Positions 1 through 5,999 of a DNA stretch of 5,999 nt are shown piece by piece. Numbering within the stretch: position 1 is the first letter of the stretch; the number at the start of each line of letters is the position of its first letter. The notes beneath the pieces were generated by a model. That model searched no databases. It was not told where the DNA came from and saw nothing but the letters and a program-made list of their open reading frames with translations. The stretch is from Acetoanaerobium sp041831635 (GTDB lineage Bacteria; Bacillota; Clostridia; Peptostreptococcales; Filifactoraceae), in the NCBI GenBank assembly GCA_041831635.1, contig JBHASY010000142.1, positions 1-5,999 of the forward strand, in the 5' to 3' direction. A program made the translations under genes and the position numbers.

Positions 1-809
1 ACAGGCTTATGCTTGAGACACCTGAAGATGTAGTAAACGGATTACTGGGAATAATGAAGATTTTAGGTGTTGAAAAAGGATACATAGGGATAGAAGATAA
101 TAAACCTGATTGCATTGAAAGTGTATCAAAAGCAGCTGAAGGGATTAGTAATATAGAGGTAGTGGGACTTAGAACAAAATATCCTCAAGGAGCGGAAAAA
201 CAACTTATATACGCATGTACAAATAGGGAAGTTCCAAGTGGAGGGCTTCCTATGGATGCGGGAGTAGTAGTTAATAACGTGGCTACGGCAGCTCAATTTG
301 CAAAGACTTTAAGAACGGGTATGCCACTTGTTGAAAGAGTATGTACAGTTACAGGCGGAGCTATTGCAAATCCTAAAAATATTCTAATTAAAATAGGGAC
401 TTTATATAGCGAAATAATCGAGCAGGCCGGTGGATTTAAAGCTCAGCCTAGCAAGGTAATTAGCGGTGGTCCTATGATGGGGATAGCACAGTTTACTTTG
501 GAAGTTGCTGCAACCAAAGGCTCTTCCGGAATACTTTGTTTTACAGAAGAAGAGGCCAAGCCTAAAGAAGTTCAAAACTGTATGAGATGTGCGAAATGTG
601 TAAGTATTTGTCCTGCTAATTTACAGCCGTTATTTATGAGTGCTTACTCTTTGAAAAACGATTTTAAAAAGGCGATGGAATTTAGGACTTTGGATTGTAT
701 AGAATGTGGTTCATGTTCATTTATTTGCCCTGCAGCAAGACCGTTACTGCAATCTATTCGTGTTGCCAAACGTGAGATTTTAGCTCAAAAGAGAAAAGAA
801 TCTAAGTAA
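1..809 (+). CDS. rnfC: RnfC, electron transport complex subunit C (3' part; 5' end outside window)
   Basis: Peripheral subunit of the Rnf ferredoxin:NAD+ oxidoreductase, expected to be the NAD(H)-reacting subunit on the cytoplasmic face. The frame is open to the left edge. The codons before the first ATG (position 9) read Arg-Leu and continue the family motif RLMLE, so that ATG is internal. About 269 residues are visible of a family length near 440, so the N-terminal nucleotide/FMN-binding part is mostly missing. Counting from the ATG at 9, family motifs are GIEDNK (27-32), YPQGAEKQLIYA (58-69), REVPSGGLPMD (73-83) and ISGGPMMG (151-158, SLBB-type region). Two CxxCxxCxxxCP motifs (Cys191/194/197/201 and Cys230/233/236/240) should bind two [4Fe-4S] clusters. 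The C-terminus is a short basic tail. It is the first visible gene of rnfCDGEAB and is followed 18 bases later by rnfD. Identification is firm. Confidence 0.96.
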   Translation, partial: RLMLETPEDVVNGLLGIMKILGVEKGYIGIEDNKPDCIESVSKAAEGISNIEVVGLRTKYPQGAEKQLIYACTNREVPSGGLPMDAGVVVNNVATAAQFAKTLRTGMPLVERVCTVTGGAIANPKNILIKIGTLYSEIIEQAGGFKAQPSKVISGGPMMGIAQFTLEVAATKGSSGILCFTEEEAKPKEVQNCMRCAKCVSICPANLQPLFMSAYSLKNDFKKAMEFRTLDCIECGSCSFICPAARPLLQSIRVAKREILAQKRKESK

Positions 810-827
810 ATTGGGAGGTAGATATCT

Positions 828-1772
828 ATGGAAATGCCAAAACTAACCTTGTCATCATCTCCTCATATTCAGACAAATGAAGATGTTACCACTGTTATGA
901 GAGATGTTCTTATTGCACTTTTGCCTGCTACATTTGCAGCAGTATATTTTTTCAGATTTGGTGCAATAGTAAATATAGTAGTTGCTGTTTTAGGAGCAGT
1001 AGTTACCGAGTACATAGTTCAAAAGTTAATGAAGAAAACTGTGACAATAAAAGACTGTAGTGCTGCGGTTACAGGGCTTTTACTTGCATTTAACGTTCCA
1101 TCCACTTTGCCGTGGTGGATGACACTTATAGGGTCTATTTTTGCTATTGCAGTTGTAAAGCAATTATTTGGAGGATTAGGCCATAATTTTATGAATCCGG
1201 CACTTGCAGCTAGAGCAGTACTTCTTGCATCTTGGCCGGTAGAAATGACTTTTTGGGTTACTACAGGAGCGGATGCAGTTGCTACAGCTACACCTCTGGC
1301 AGTAATCAAAGGTGCTGAAACAGGGGCAGTTTCATCATCTATGTTTGATTTGCTTATAGGAAATGTAGGAGGCTGTCTGGGAGAAACTTCTGCAATACTA
1401 CTTGTAATAGGAGGAATATATCTGATTTACAGAGGAGTAATAACATATGTAATACCGGCATATTACATAGGAACTGTTGCTGTTTTAACATTTATTTTTT
1501 CAGGGTTTGATATTTCTATGATAAGCTACAATGTTTTAGCAGGTGGGCTCATTTTAGGTGCGTTTTTTATGGCTACTGATTATACGACTTCTCCTGTTTC
1601 AAAGAAAGGTCAAATAATTTATGCTGTAGGATGTGGGCTGCTTACTTCGGTTATAAGGTATTATGGCGGATATCCGGAAGGAGTTTCCTACTCTATATTA
1701 TTGATGAACGTAGCAACTCCGCTTATAGATAAATATATTTCGCCAAGAGTGTTCGGGGAGGTGGCAAAATAA
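828..1772 (+). CDS. rnfD: RnfD, membrane flavoprotein subunit of the Rnf complex
   Basis: Integral membrane subunit of the Rnf complex, of the NqrB/RnfD family, carrying covalently bound FMN. The 314-residue product has the usual length and several hydrophobic segments (about 27-45, 47-64, 98-112, 187-203, 206-226, 235-250 and 262-278). Family motifs are GGLGHNFMNPALAARA (115-130), GGCLGETS (181-188), FFMATDYTTSPVSKKGQ (246-262) and GGYPEGVSYSILLMN (280-294). The expected FMN-phosphothreonine site is Thr155 in DAVATATPLA (149-158); the residues before it differ from the common SGATPLA form. The ATG at 828 follows GGGAGGT (813-819) at good spacing; another in-frame ATG at 834 is closer to the site and less likely. 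The stop overlaps the rnfG start by one base (TAATG), suggesting translational coupling. Confidence 0.97.
   Translation: MEMPKLTLSSSPHIQTNEDVTTVMRDVLIALLPATFAAVYFFRFGAIVNIVVAVLGAVVTEYIVQKLMKKTVTIKDCSAAVTGLLLAFNVPSTLPWWMTLIGSIFAIAVVKQLFGGLGHNFMNPALAARAVLLASWPVEMTFWVTTGADAVATATPLAVIKGAETGAVSSSMFDLLIGNVGGCLGETSAILLVIGGIYLIYRGVITYVIPAYYIGTVAVLTFIFSGFDISMISYNVLAGGLILGAFFMATDYTTSPVSKKGQIIYAVGCGLLTSVIRYYGGYPEGVSYSILLMNVATPLIDKYISPRVFGEVAK
1755..1762 (+). promoter_or_regulatory. Ribosome binding site for rnfG inside the end of rnfD
   Basis: The sequence GGGGAGGT lies within the last codons of rnfD, nine bases before the rnfG ATG at 1772. It supports that start, which shares its A with the TAA stop of rnfD. 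The arrangement fits coupled translation of the two flavoprotein subunits. Confidence 0.8.
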
Positions 1773-2329
1773 TGAAAAGTGAGATTGTAAAATTAGGAGT
1801 TATTTTGTTGATTATCACTGCTGTAGCGGCAGCTTTGCTTGGATTTGTAAACCAAATAACTACATCTGTAATTGCGGCTCAGATAATAGAAGAGAATAAT
1901 TTGGCAAGAAAATCAATTCTTTCTGAAGCGGACAGTTTTGAACTTGTAGAAGAAGATTTCGGGAGCGAAATTTTAGAAGTGTATAAAGGTTTAAAAGGCT
2001 CAGATGTAGTAGGGTATACTATAAAAACCGCACCTAAAGGATATGCAGGAGCAGTTGAGGTAACTACAGGAATTACTGTAGATGGCATAATCTCAGGAGT
2101 TTCTATAGGTACTATGAATGAAACACCGGGTCTAGGAGCAAAGGCAAAAGATGAACCTTTTATAAGTCAATATAATTCAAAATCTATAGATGAAAGTTTA
2201 GCTGTTATAAAAAATGGTGTTCCTGCTGATAATGAAATAGTTGCAATATCAGGTGCTACCATAACGTCAGTAGCTGTTACAAAAGGGGTAAATACATCAG
2301 TTGAATTATTTAAAAATAACTTGCAATAG
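1772..2329 (+). CDS. rnfG: RnfG, covalent-FMN subunit of the Rnf complex
   Basis: Membrane-anchored flavoprotein of the RnfG/NqrC family. It carries FMN linked to a threonine and passes electrons within the Rnf complex. The 185-residue product has one N-terminal membrane segment (about 7-29) followed by a soluble FMN-binding domain expected on the outer face. The flavinylation motif SGAT is present with Thr163 as the attachment residue (Ser160-Gly161-Ala162-Thr163, then Ile-Thr-Ser). The family motif NETPGLGAK is at 116-124, followed by a FISQY stretch (130-134). Length is typical. The ATG overlaps the rnfD stop and is preceded by a strong GGGGAGGT. Attaching FMN to this threonine normally needs the flavin transferase ApbE, which is not encoded in this window. 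Confidence 0.96.
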   Translation: MKSEIVKLGVILLIITAVAAALLGFVNQITTSVIAAQIIEENNLARKSILSEADSFELVEEDFGSEILEVYKGLKGSDVVGYTIKTAPKGYAGAVEVTTGITVDGIISGVSIGTMNETPGLGAKAKDEPFISQYNSKSIDESLAVIKNGVPADNEIVAISGATITSVAVTKGVNTSVELFKNNLQ

Positions 2330-2341
2330 GGAGGTATCTGT

Positions 2342-2965
2342 ATGAACTTATTTAAAATACTTAAAAATGGAATAGTTGATGAGAATCCGACCTTTGTTCA
2401 AGTTTTAGGAATGTGTCCTACTTTGGCTGTAACTACATCGGCAACAAATGGTTTGGGGATGGGTCTTGCCACTACGGCTGTTTTGGCTATGTCAAATTTT
2501 GCCATTTCTATCCTTAGAAAAGTCATCCCTTCGAAGATAAGAATTCCTGCATATGTAGTAGTAATAGCGACCTTTGTAACTATAGTCGGAATGCTTTTAA
2601 AAGCTTATGTTCAGGAACTTGATAAATCACTGGGCTTATTTATACCGTTAATAGTTGTAAACTGTATCATACTTGCAAGGGCTGAGAGCTTTGCATCTAA
2701 AAATAACGGATTATCGTCTACTTTCGACGGCATAGGAATGGGGCTTGGATTTACTTTGTCGCTTACGCTTTTAGGCTCTGTAAGGGAGATACTGGGAGCA
2801 GGTTCGCTATTTGGAAATATGTTGTTTGGAGAAGCTTTCAAGCCTGCTATTATTATGATTCTTCCTCCGGGGGCATTTTTAGCTTTAGGTATTATGCTTG
2901 CTATATTTAAGAAAGTAACTACAGGCAAGAAAGATAAAAAATCTGAAACGCAATCTGCCGGTTAG
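2342..2965 (+). CDS. rnfE: RnfE, integral membrane subunit of the Rnf complex
   Basis: Polytopic membrane subunit of the RnfE/NqrD family (207 residues, about six membrane segments). It forms a pseudo-symmetric pair with RnfA. Known structures of Nqr/Rnf complexes place an iron-sulfur centre between the paired subunits, bound by cysteines from each. The matching cysteines here are Cys25 in LGMCPTLAV (22-30) and Cys108 in VVNCIILARAE (105-115). Other family features are GIGMGLGFTLS (130-140) and SVREILGAGSLFG (146-158). The last 20 or so residues are a hydrophilic, lysine-rich tail expected in the cytoplasm. The ATG at 2342 follows GGGAGGT (2329-2335) that begins on the last base of the rnfG stop. 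rnfA begins 14 bases downstream. Confidence 0.96.
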   Translation: MNLFKILKNGIVDENPTFVQVLGMCPTLAVTTSATNGLGMGLATTAVLAMSNFAISILRKVIPSKIRIPAYVVVIATFVTIVGMLLKAYVQELDKSLGLFIPLIVVNCIILARAESFASKNNGLSSTFDGIGMGLGFTLSLTLLGSVREILGAGSLFGNMLFGEAFKPAIIMILPPGAFLALGIMLAIFKKVTTGKKDKKSETQSAG

Positions 2966-2979
2966 GAGGGGGAGAAACT

Positions 2980-3561
2980 ATGATAAAATCTATTTTGATT
3001 ATAATGCTAAGTTCCATACTTGTTAATAACTTTGTGCTATCCAGATTTTTGGGAATATGTCCGTTTTTAGGGGTCTCTAAAAAAGTTGAAACTGCTCTGG
3101 GGATGGGAATGGCCGTAACCTTTGTTATGGTACTGGCATCTATCTTTACATATTTGATTCAAAAATTGATTTTGGTAAATCTCGGAATTGAGTATATGCA
3201 AACTATAGCATTTATTCTTGTAATTGCATCACTGGTTCAGTTTGTAGAAATGGTAATCCAAAAAACAAGTCCTACTTTGTATCAAGCACTAGGGGTGTAT
3301 CTTCCGCTTATAACTACCAACTGTGCTGTCTTAGGAGTGGCAATATTAAATATTCAAAGTGAGTTTAATTTAATCGAAACTATATTTAACGGATTTGCGG
3401 CAGCAGTAGGCTTTACTCTTGCGATAGTTTTATTTGCAGGAATCAGGGAAAGACTTGAAATTTCTGATATTCCTGAAGTTTTTCAAGGGTTTCCGATTGC
3501 TCTGATAAGTGCAGGACTTATGTCAATAGCATTTCTAGGCTTTAGTGGCTTAGTGAAATAG
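2980..3561 (+). CDS. rnfA: RnfA, integral membrane subunit of the Rnf complex
   Basis: Polytopic membrane subunit of the RnfA/NqrE family (193 residues, about six membrane segments) and partner of RnfE. The conserved cysteines thought to hold the intramembrane iron-sulfur centre are Cys27 in FLGICPFLGVS (23-33) and Cys115 in ITTNCAVLGVA (111-121). Further family signatures are LVNNFVLSRFLG (14-25), GFTLAIVLFAGIRERLE (134-150) and PIALISAGLMSIAFLGF (162-178). The ATG at 2980 lies five bases after a long purine-rich binding site, AGGAGGGGGAG (2964-2974), that starts in the rnfE stop codon. Length and motifs match the family throughout, with nothing truncated. It and RnfE share the CP and NC motifs at equivalent positions, in keeping with descent from one duplicated gene. 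Confidence 0.97.
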   Translation: MIKSILIIMLSSILVNNFVLSRFLGICPFLGVSKKVETALGMGMAVTFVMVLASIFTYLIQKLILVNLGIEYMQTIAFILVIASLVQFVEMVIQKTSPTLYQALGVYLPLITTNCAVLGVAILNIQSEFNLIETIFNGFAAAVGFTLAIVLFAGIRERLEISDIPEVFQGFPIALISAGLMSIAFLGFSGLVK

Positions 3562-3572
3562 GAGGTAAAGCT

Positions 3573-4550
3573 ATGAGTTCTATCTTAAATTCAGTATTAA
3601 GTCTTTCAGCTATGGGATTGATTTTCGGAGCCGGTTTGGCTTATGCATCACAGAAATTTGCTGTAGAAGTTGACCCTAAAGAAGAGGCTATATTAAATGC
3701 TCTTCCCGGAGCAAACTGTGGAGGATGTGGATTTCCGGGTTGTGGCGGATTGGCTACTGCTATTGCTAAAGGAGAAGCTGCTACTAATGCTTGTCCTGTG
3801 GGCGGAGCTGAGGTGGCAGAAAAAATTGCAGAAATAATGGGTGTAAGTGGTTCTGTAGGAACTAAAATGATTGCAAATGTAATATGCAACGGAACCGATG
3901 CAAATGCAAAAGATAAATCTCTATACTCCGGGATATTGGACTGCAAAGCCGCCTCATTAGTTGCAAATGGGCCAAAAGCTTGTGCCTATGGATGTCTTGG
4001 TTTTGGAACTTGCGAAAGGGTATGCCCTTTTGATGCTATTCACGTTTATGACGATGGAATAGCCCATGTAGATAAAGAAAAATGTGTAGCCTGTGGAAAA
4101 TGTGTGGAAGCATGTCCAAAAGCAGTTATACACTGGATTCCATATGAACAAGATGTATCTATAAATTGTAACAGTAAGGAAAAAGGCAAGGATGTAAAAG
4201 AAAAGTGTAATGTAGGTTGTATAGGTTGCCAGATTTGTGTGAAGAACTGTCCTTTTGAGGCCATTACTTTTGAAAATAATTTGGCAAAAATAAACTACGA
4301 AAAATGTACTCAATGTATGGTTTGTGTAGAAAAATGTCCTACAAAGGCAATCAGCGGAGATTTGTCGAAAAGAAAAACTGCAAAAATAATAGAAGAGTTG
4401 TGTATAGGCTGTACTATATGCGCAAAGAACTGTCCGACAAATGCTATAGAAGGAGAACTTAAATCCGCACATAAGGTTGACCCTGGCAAGTGTATAGGCT
4501 GTAAAGTTTGCCATAATAAATGTCCTAAAAAAGCTATAGAGATGATATAG
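3573..4550 (+). CDS. rnfB: RnfB, multi-cluster iron-sulfur subunit of the Rnf complex (long form)
   Basis: Iron-sulfur subunit expected to accept electrons from reduced ferredoxin. An N-terminal membrane anchor (about 5-26) is followed by the RnfB-type cluster domain CGGCGFPGC...C (Cys49/52/57/74). Next come Cys105 and Cys124, a variant motif in CAYGCLGFGTCERVCP (Cys137/141/147/151), then CxxCxxCxxxCP at 171/174/177/181. The C-terminal half adds Cys199/212, CIGCQICVKNCP-type cysteines at 216/219/222/226, and three further CxxCxxCxxxCP motifs starting at 245, 277 and 307. I count 32 cysteines, enough for about seven [4Fe-4S] clusters. At 325 residues it is much longer than proteobacterial RnfB (about 190) and resembles the extended form of acetogens. 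The ATG at 3573 follows AGGAGGT (3560-3566). It is the last gene of the operon, with a terminator just downstream. Confidence 0.96.
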   Translation: MSSILNSVLSLSAMGLIFGAGLAYASQKFAVEVDPKEEAILNALPGANCGGCGFPGCGGLATAIAKGEAATNACPVGGAEVAEKIAEIMGVSGSVGTKMIANVICNGTDANAKDKSLYSGILDCKAASLVANGPKACAYGCLGFGTCERVCPFDAIHVYDDGIAHVDKEKCVACGKCVEACPKAVIHWIPYEQDVSINCNSKEKGKDVKEKCNVGCIGCQICVKNCPFEAITFENNLAKINYEKCTQCMVCVEKCPTKAISGDLSKRKTAKIIEELCIGCTICAKNCPTNAIEGELKSAHKVDPGKCIGCKVCHNKCPKKAIEMI

Positions 4551-4563
4551 CAATTTAATTTTA

Positions 4564-4598
4564 AACAATAAGACCTTCGGTTTTATTGTTTTTTTTTT
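4564..4598 (+). terminator. Rho-independent terminator of the rnf operon
   Basis: A 12-base arm (4564-4575) pairs with 4579-4590 around a TTC loop. Every position pairs, with one G-T (G-U in RNA) pair, and the stem is followed by a T run (4589-4598, ten T, the first two also in the stem). It starts 13 bases after the rnfB stop and so should end the rnf transcript. The mirrored A-rich flank is poor, so it probably works mainly in the + direction. Confidence 0.92.
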
Positions 4599-4614
4599 AA
4601 TAGAATGATAAACT
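4586..4614 (+). promoter_or_regulatory. Possible weak sigma-A promoter for maf-radC
   Basis: TTGTTT (4586-4591) and TAAACT (4609-4614) are 17 bases apart and partly match the -35 and -10 consensus. The -35 would overlap the terminator stem. TAGAAT (4601-4606) and TATGAT (4634-4639) are other possible -10 boxes without a good -35. In such AT-rich DNA these matches are expected by chance. A promoter somewhere in 4586-4650 is likely because the terminator separates maf from rnfB, but its exact place is a guess. Confidence 0.25.
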
Positions 4615-4649
4615 TAATAAGAACATAATGCAGTATGATATAGAAAATT

Positions 4650-4655
4650 GGGAGG
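4650..4655 (+). promoter_or_regulatory. Ribosome binding site that sets a TTG start for maf
   Basis: GGGAGG lies eight bases before the TTG at 4664, the same kind of site and spacing as the rnf genes. The in-frame ATG at 4628 lies upstream of this site and has no comparable site of its own. The binding site therefore argues for the TTG start. Confidence 0.75.
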
Positions 4656-4663
4656 AAGAAAAT

Positions 4664-5239
4664 TTGGATATAATACTTGCTTCTGCATCAACTAGAAGAA
4701 GATATATTTTAGATATATTTGATATTGATTATACTATTAAAGTCCCAAGTATAGATGAGATAATAAATGGCAACTTTTCTCCGGAGATAAATGTAATGCA
4801 TATAGCTTATTTGAAGGCTAGAAATATATTAGAAGATAATCCTAATGCCATAGTAATATCGGCTGATACAGTAGTGGCTTTAGAAGATAAAATATTTGGA
4901 AAACCTAAGAATTCAGAAGATGCCTTTGATATAATCAGCGAATTAAGCGGGAAGAAACATTCTGTTATAACAGGGTTTTGCCTAGCCAGTGCCGAAAAAA
5001 ACATCGTCTATACAGATTATGTGAAGACAGATGTTGTTTTTAGAAAGTTATCAAATGATATTATTTCTAATTACCTAAAAACTAATGAATATTTAGATAA
5101 GGCAGGAGGATATGGGATCCAGGGAAAAGCAAGTTTATTTGTAGATAAAATAGAGGGAGATTATTTTAATGTAGTCGGTTTTCCTATAGCTGAGATAAAT
5201 AAAGTTCTTATAGAAAAATTTGACTTTAGCTTAATTTAG
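4664..5239 (+). CDS. maf: Maf family nucleoside triphosphate pyrophosphatase (dTTP/UTP type)
   Basis: House-cleaning enzyme that hydrolyses dTTP, UTP and modified pyrimidine nucleotides to monophosphates plus pyrophosphate; Maf has also been linked to septum formation. From the TTG at 4664 the product is 191 residues, a normal Maf length, and begins MDIILASAS as the family does. An ATG at 4628 would add 12 residues that resemble no family member. Motifs are SASTRR (7-12; most relatives have Pro where Thr10 stands), ADTVV with the catalytic Asp68 (67-71), FGKP (78-81), GGYGIQG (148-154) and NVVGFP (169-174). The GYGIQG form points to the YhdE-like dTTP/UTP subgroup rather than the YceF-like 7-methyl-GTP subgroup. 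It lies 113 bases after rnfB across a terminator and 15 bases before radC, so it probably begins a separate transcript. Confidence 0.93.
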   Translation: MDIILASASTRRRYILDIFDIDYTIKVPSIDEIINGNFSPEINVMHIAYLKARNILEDNPNAIVISADTVVALEDKIFGKPKNSEDAFDIISELSGKKHSVITGFCLASAEKNIVYTDYVKTDVVFRKLSNDIISNYLKTNEYLDKAGGYGIQGKASLFVDKIEGDYFNVVGFPIAEINKVLIEKFDFSLI

Positions 5240-5254
5240 AAAGCGGGAACAAAT

Positions 5255-5941
5255 GTGACGAAAGGAAATCTCATAAAAGATATAATCAAAGAAGAAAGAC
5301 CAAGAGAAACTTTGCTTCTAAAAGGCGAGGCATATTTATCGGACTCAGAGCTTTTGGCAATTTTGCTTAACAATGGAACTAAAGATAAGTCTGCTATTAC
5401 TCTTGCTCGTGAAATCATAGAAGAAAATGACGGAATAAGAAATTTATCAAACATCACTGTGGAAGAGTTGTCGAAAATAAAAGGTATAGGGCTGGCAAAG
5501 GCTTGCAGGATAATATCTGCTTTAGAACTTGGAAGAAGAGTTTCAGTAGCGTCAGGACTTCAAAAATTCAAGGTTTCTTCTCCGCAGGATATCGGAAATG
5601 TATATATGGAGGAGCTTAGATATAAGAAAAAAGAAATTTTTAGAGTAGTGCTATTAAATACAAAAAATGTGATAATAGGGGCTAAGGACATTTCAGAGGG
5701 TAGCTTGAACTCGTCCATAGTACACCCTAGAGAAGTGTTTTTGGAGGCCATAAAAAAAAGTGCAAATAAAATCATATTGCTACATAACCATCCATCCGGC
5801 GATCCCGGCCCTAGCAGTGAAGATATAAGTATTACCAGGAGGCTTATTAACGCAGGTCAAATAATAGGGATAGAAGTCTTAGACCATGTTATAATAGGGG
5901 ATGGAAACATTTACAGTTTTAAAGAAAATGGACAAATTTAG
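5255..5941 (+). CDS. radC: RadC/JAMM-domain protein
   Basis: Member of the RadC family (228 residues, full length). The role is uncertain: it was named for a supposed DNA-repair function later withdrawn for E. coli, and the JAMM fold suggests a metal-dependent hydrolase. The N-terminal part has the family pattern EERPRETLLLKG (13-24) and LSDSELLAILL (28-38), then a helix-hairpin-helix region with IKGIGLAKACRI (75-86). The C-terminal JAMM domain has HPREVFLEAI (157-166), probably giving the catalytic Glu160, and HNHPSGDPGPSSED (177-190), with zinc ligands His177, His179 and Asp190 and the motif Ser187. The start is GTG at 5255: the preceding in-frame stop is the maf stop at 5237, and no other start codon lies before the conserved N-terminal region. 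Its ribosome binding site is weak (AGCGGGAA at best), so it may depend on translation of maf. Confidence 0.94.
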   Translation: MTKGNLIKDIIKEERPRETLLLKGEAYLSDSELLAILLNNGTKDKSAITLAREIIEENDGIRNLSNITVEELSKIKGIGLAKACRIISALELGRRVSVASGLQKFKVSSPQDIGNVYMEELRYKKKEIFRVVLLNTKNVIIGAKDISEGSLNSSIVHPREVFLEAIKKSANKIILLHNHPSGDPGPSSEDISITRRLINAGQIIGIEVLDHVIIGDGNIYSFKENGQI

Positions 5942-5955
5942 TTTGGAGATTACAT

Positions 5956-5999
5956 ATGCCTAAAAAAAAGAAATTCAATAAAAAAATATATATTTATCT
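5956..5999 (+). CDS. Start of an unidentified gene, cut by the window edge
   Basis: An ATG at 5956 opens a frame that runs off the window after 14 full codons. It is preceded by TTGGAG (5943-5948) seven bases upstream and follows the radC stop by 14 bases, so it probably belongs to the maf-radC transcript. The visible start is MPKKKKFNKKIYIY, a lysine-rich patch turning hydrophobic, as in the cytoplasmic end of a membrane or exported protein. It does not match the start of MreB, the usual gene after radC in many clostridia; MreC or another membrane protein is possible. The family cannot be named from this. Confidence 0.7.
   Translation, partial: MPKKKKFNKKIYIY

Noticed and set aside
9..11. 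ATG at 9 as the true start of rnfC
   Set aside because: The two in-frame codons before it continue the conserved RLMLE motif, there is no binding site, and the product would lack over a third of the family length.
1019..1309. Open frame on the - strand opposite rnfD (also 1879-2088, 2611-2928, 3641-3946 and 5560-5775 opposite other genes)
   Set aside because: Each is antisense to a clearly conserved gene, has no recognisable domain and is explained by the codon bias of the true + strand frame.
2342..3561. rnfE and rnfA as a recent tandem duplication
   Set aside because: They share motif layout, but their sequences are clearly diverged and match two old, separate families (NqrD/RnfE and NqrE/RnfA) found in all Rnf operons.
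1..4550. Na+-translocating NADH:quinone reductase (Nqr) instead of Rnf
   Set aside because: The presence of RnfB and of an RnfC with two [4Fe-4S] motifs, the order C-D-G-E-A-B and the lack of NqrF identify Rnf.
3957..4568. 203-codon open frame on the - strand opposite rnfB
   Set aside because: It lies wholly opposite the cysteine-rich part of rnfB and runs into the terminator. Its residues mirror repeated Cys/Lys codons of rnfB, it resembles no family and there is no reason to expect a gene here.
4563..4600. Riboswitch or small RNA in the rnfB-maf gap
   Set aside because: Only one simple hairpin followed by a T run is present; there is no further structure or conserved element, so a terminator explains it.
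4628..4663. ATG-initiated N-terminal extension of Maf
   Set aside because: No ribosome binding site precedes it, the 12 extra residues lie outside the family, and a strong binding site inside it serves the TTG at 4664.

Overview
The window comes from an AT-rich, low-GC anaerobe, most likely a member of the Bacillota (class Clostridia or Tissierellia). This is inferred from the strong GGGAGG/AGGAGG ribosome binding sites before most genes, the gene order rnfC-D-G-E-A-B, the long many-cluster RnfB, and a maf-radC pair nearby. The genus cannot be fixed from the sequence alone.

Positions 1-4550 hold the Rnf operon: the 3' part of rnfC, then complete rnfD, rnfG, rnfE, rnfA and rnfB, all on the + strand. 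Gaps are 11-18 bases, and there is a one-base stop/start overlap between rnfD and rnfG. Together the genes encode the membrane-bound ferredoxin:NAD+ oxidoreductase, which moves electrons between reduced ferredoxin and NAD+ and couples this to Na+ or H+ transport. RnfB (iron-sulfur clusters) is the expected ferredoxin-side subunit and RnfC the NAD(H)-side subunit. RnfD and RnfG carry covalent FMN, and RnfA and RnfE are paired membrane subunits that hold an iron-sulfur centre between them. The operon promoter lies upstream of the window.

Positions 4551-4663 are intergenic. They contain a clear rho-independent terminator (12-bp stem followed by ten T) that ends the Rnf operon, followed by a possible weak promoter. 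Positions 4664-5941 hold maf (house-cleaning nucleotide pyrophosphatase) and radC (JAMM-domain protein). From 5956 a further gene begins and runs off the window; only 14 lysine-rich codons are visible. In many clostridia maf-radC lead into the mreBCD cell-shape genes, but the visible start does not look like MreB.

I see no mobile element, CRISPR array, tRNA or rRNA, no broken gene and no gene of unknown family apart from the cut-off last one. This is an ordinary core-metabolism region. The points most worth a second look are the cysteine-rich RnfB, the departure from the usual flavin-attachment motif in RnfD, and the start codon of maf. I find no convincing undescribed system.
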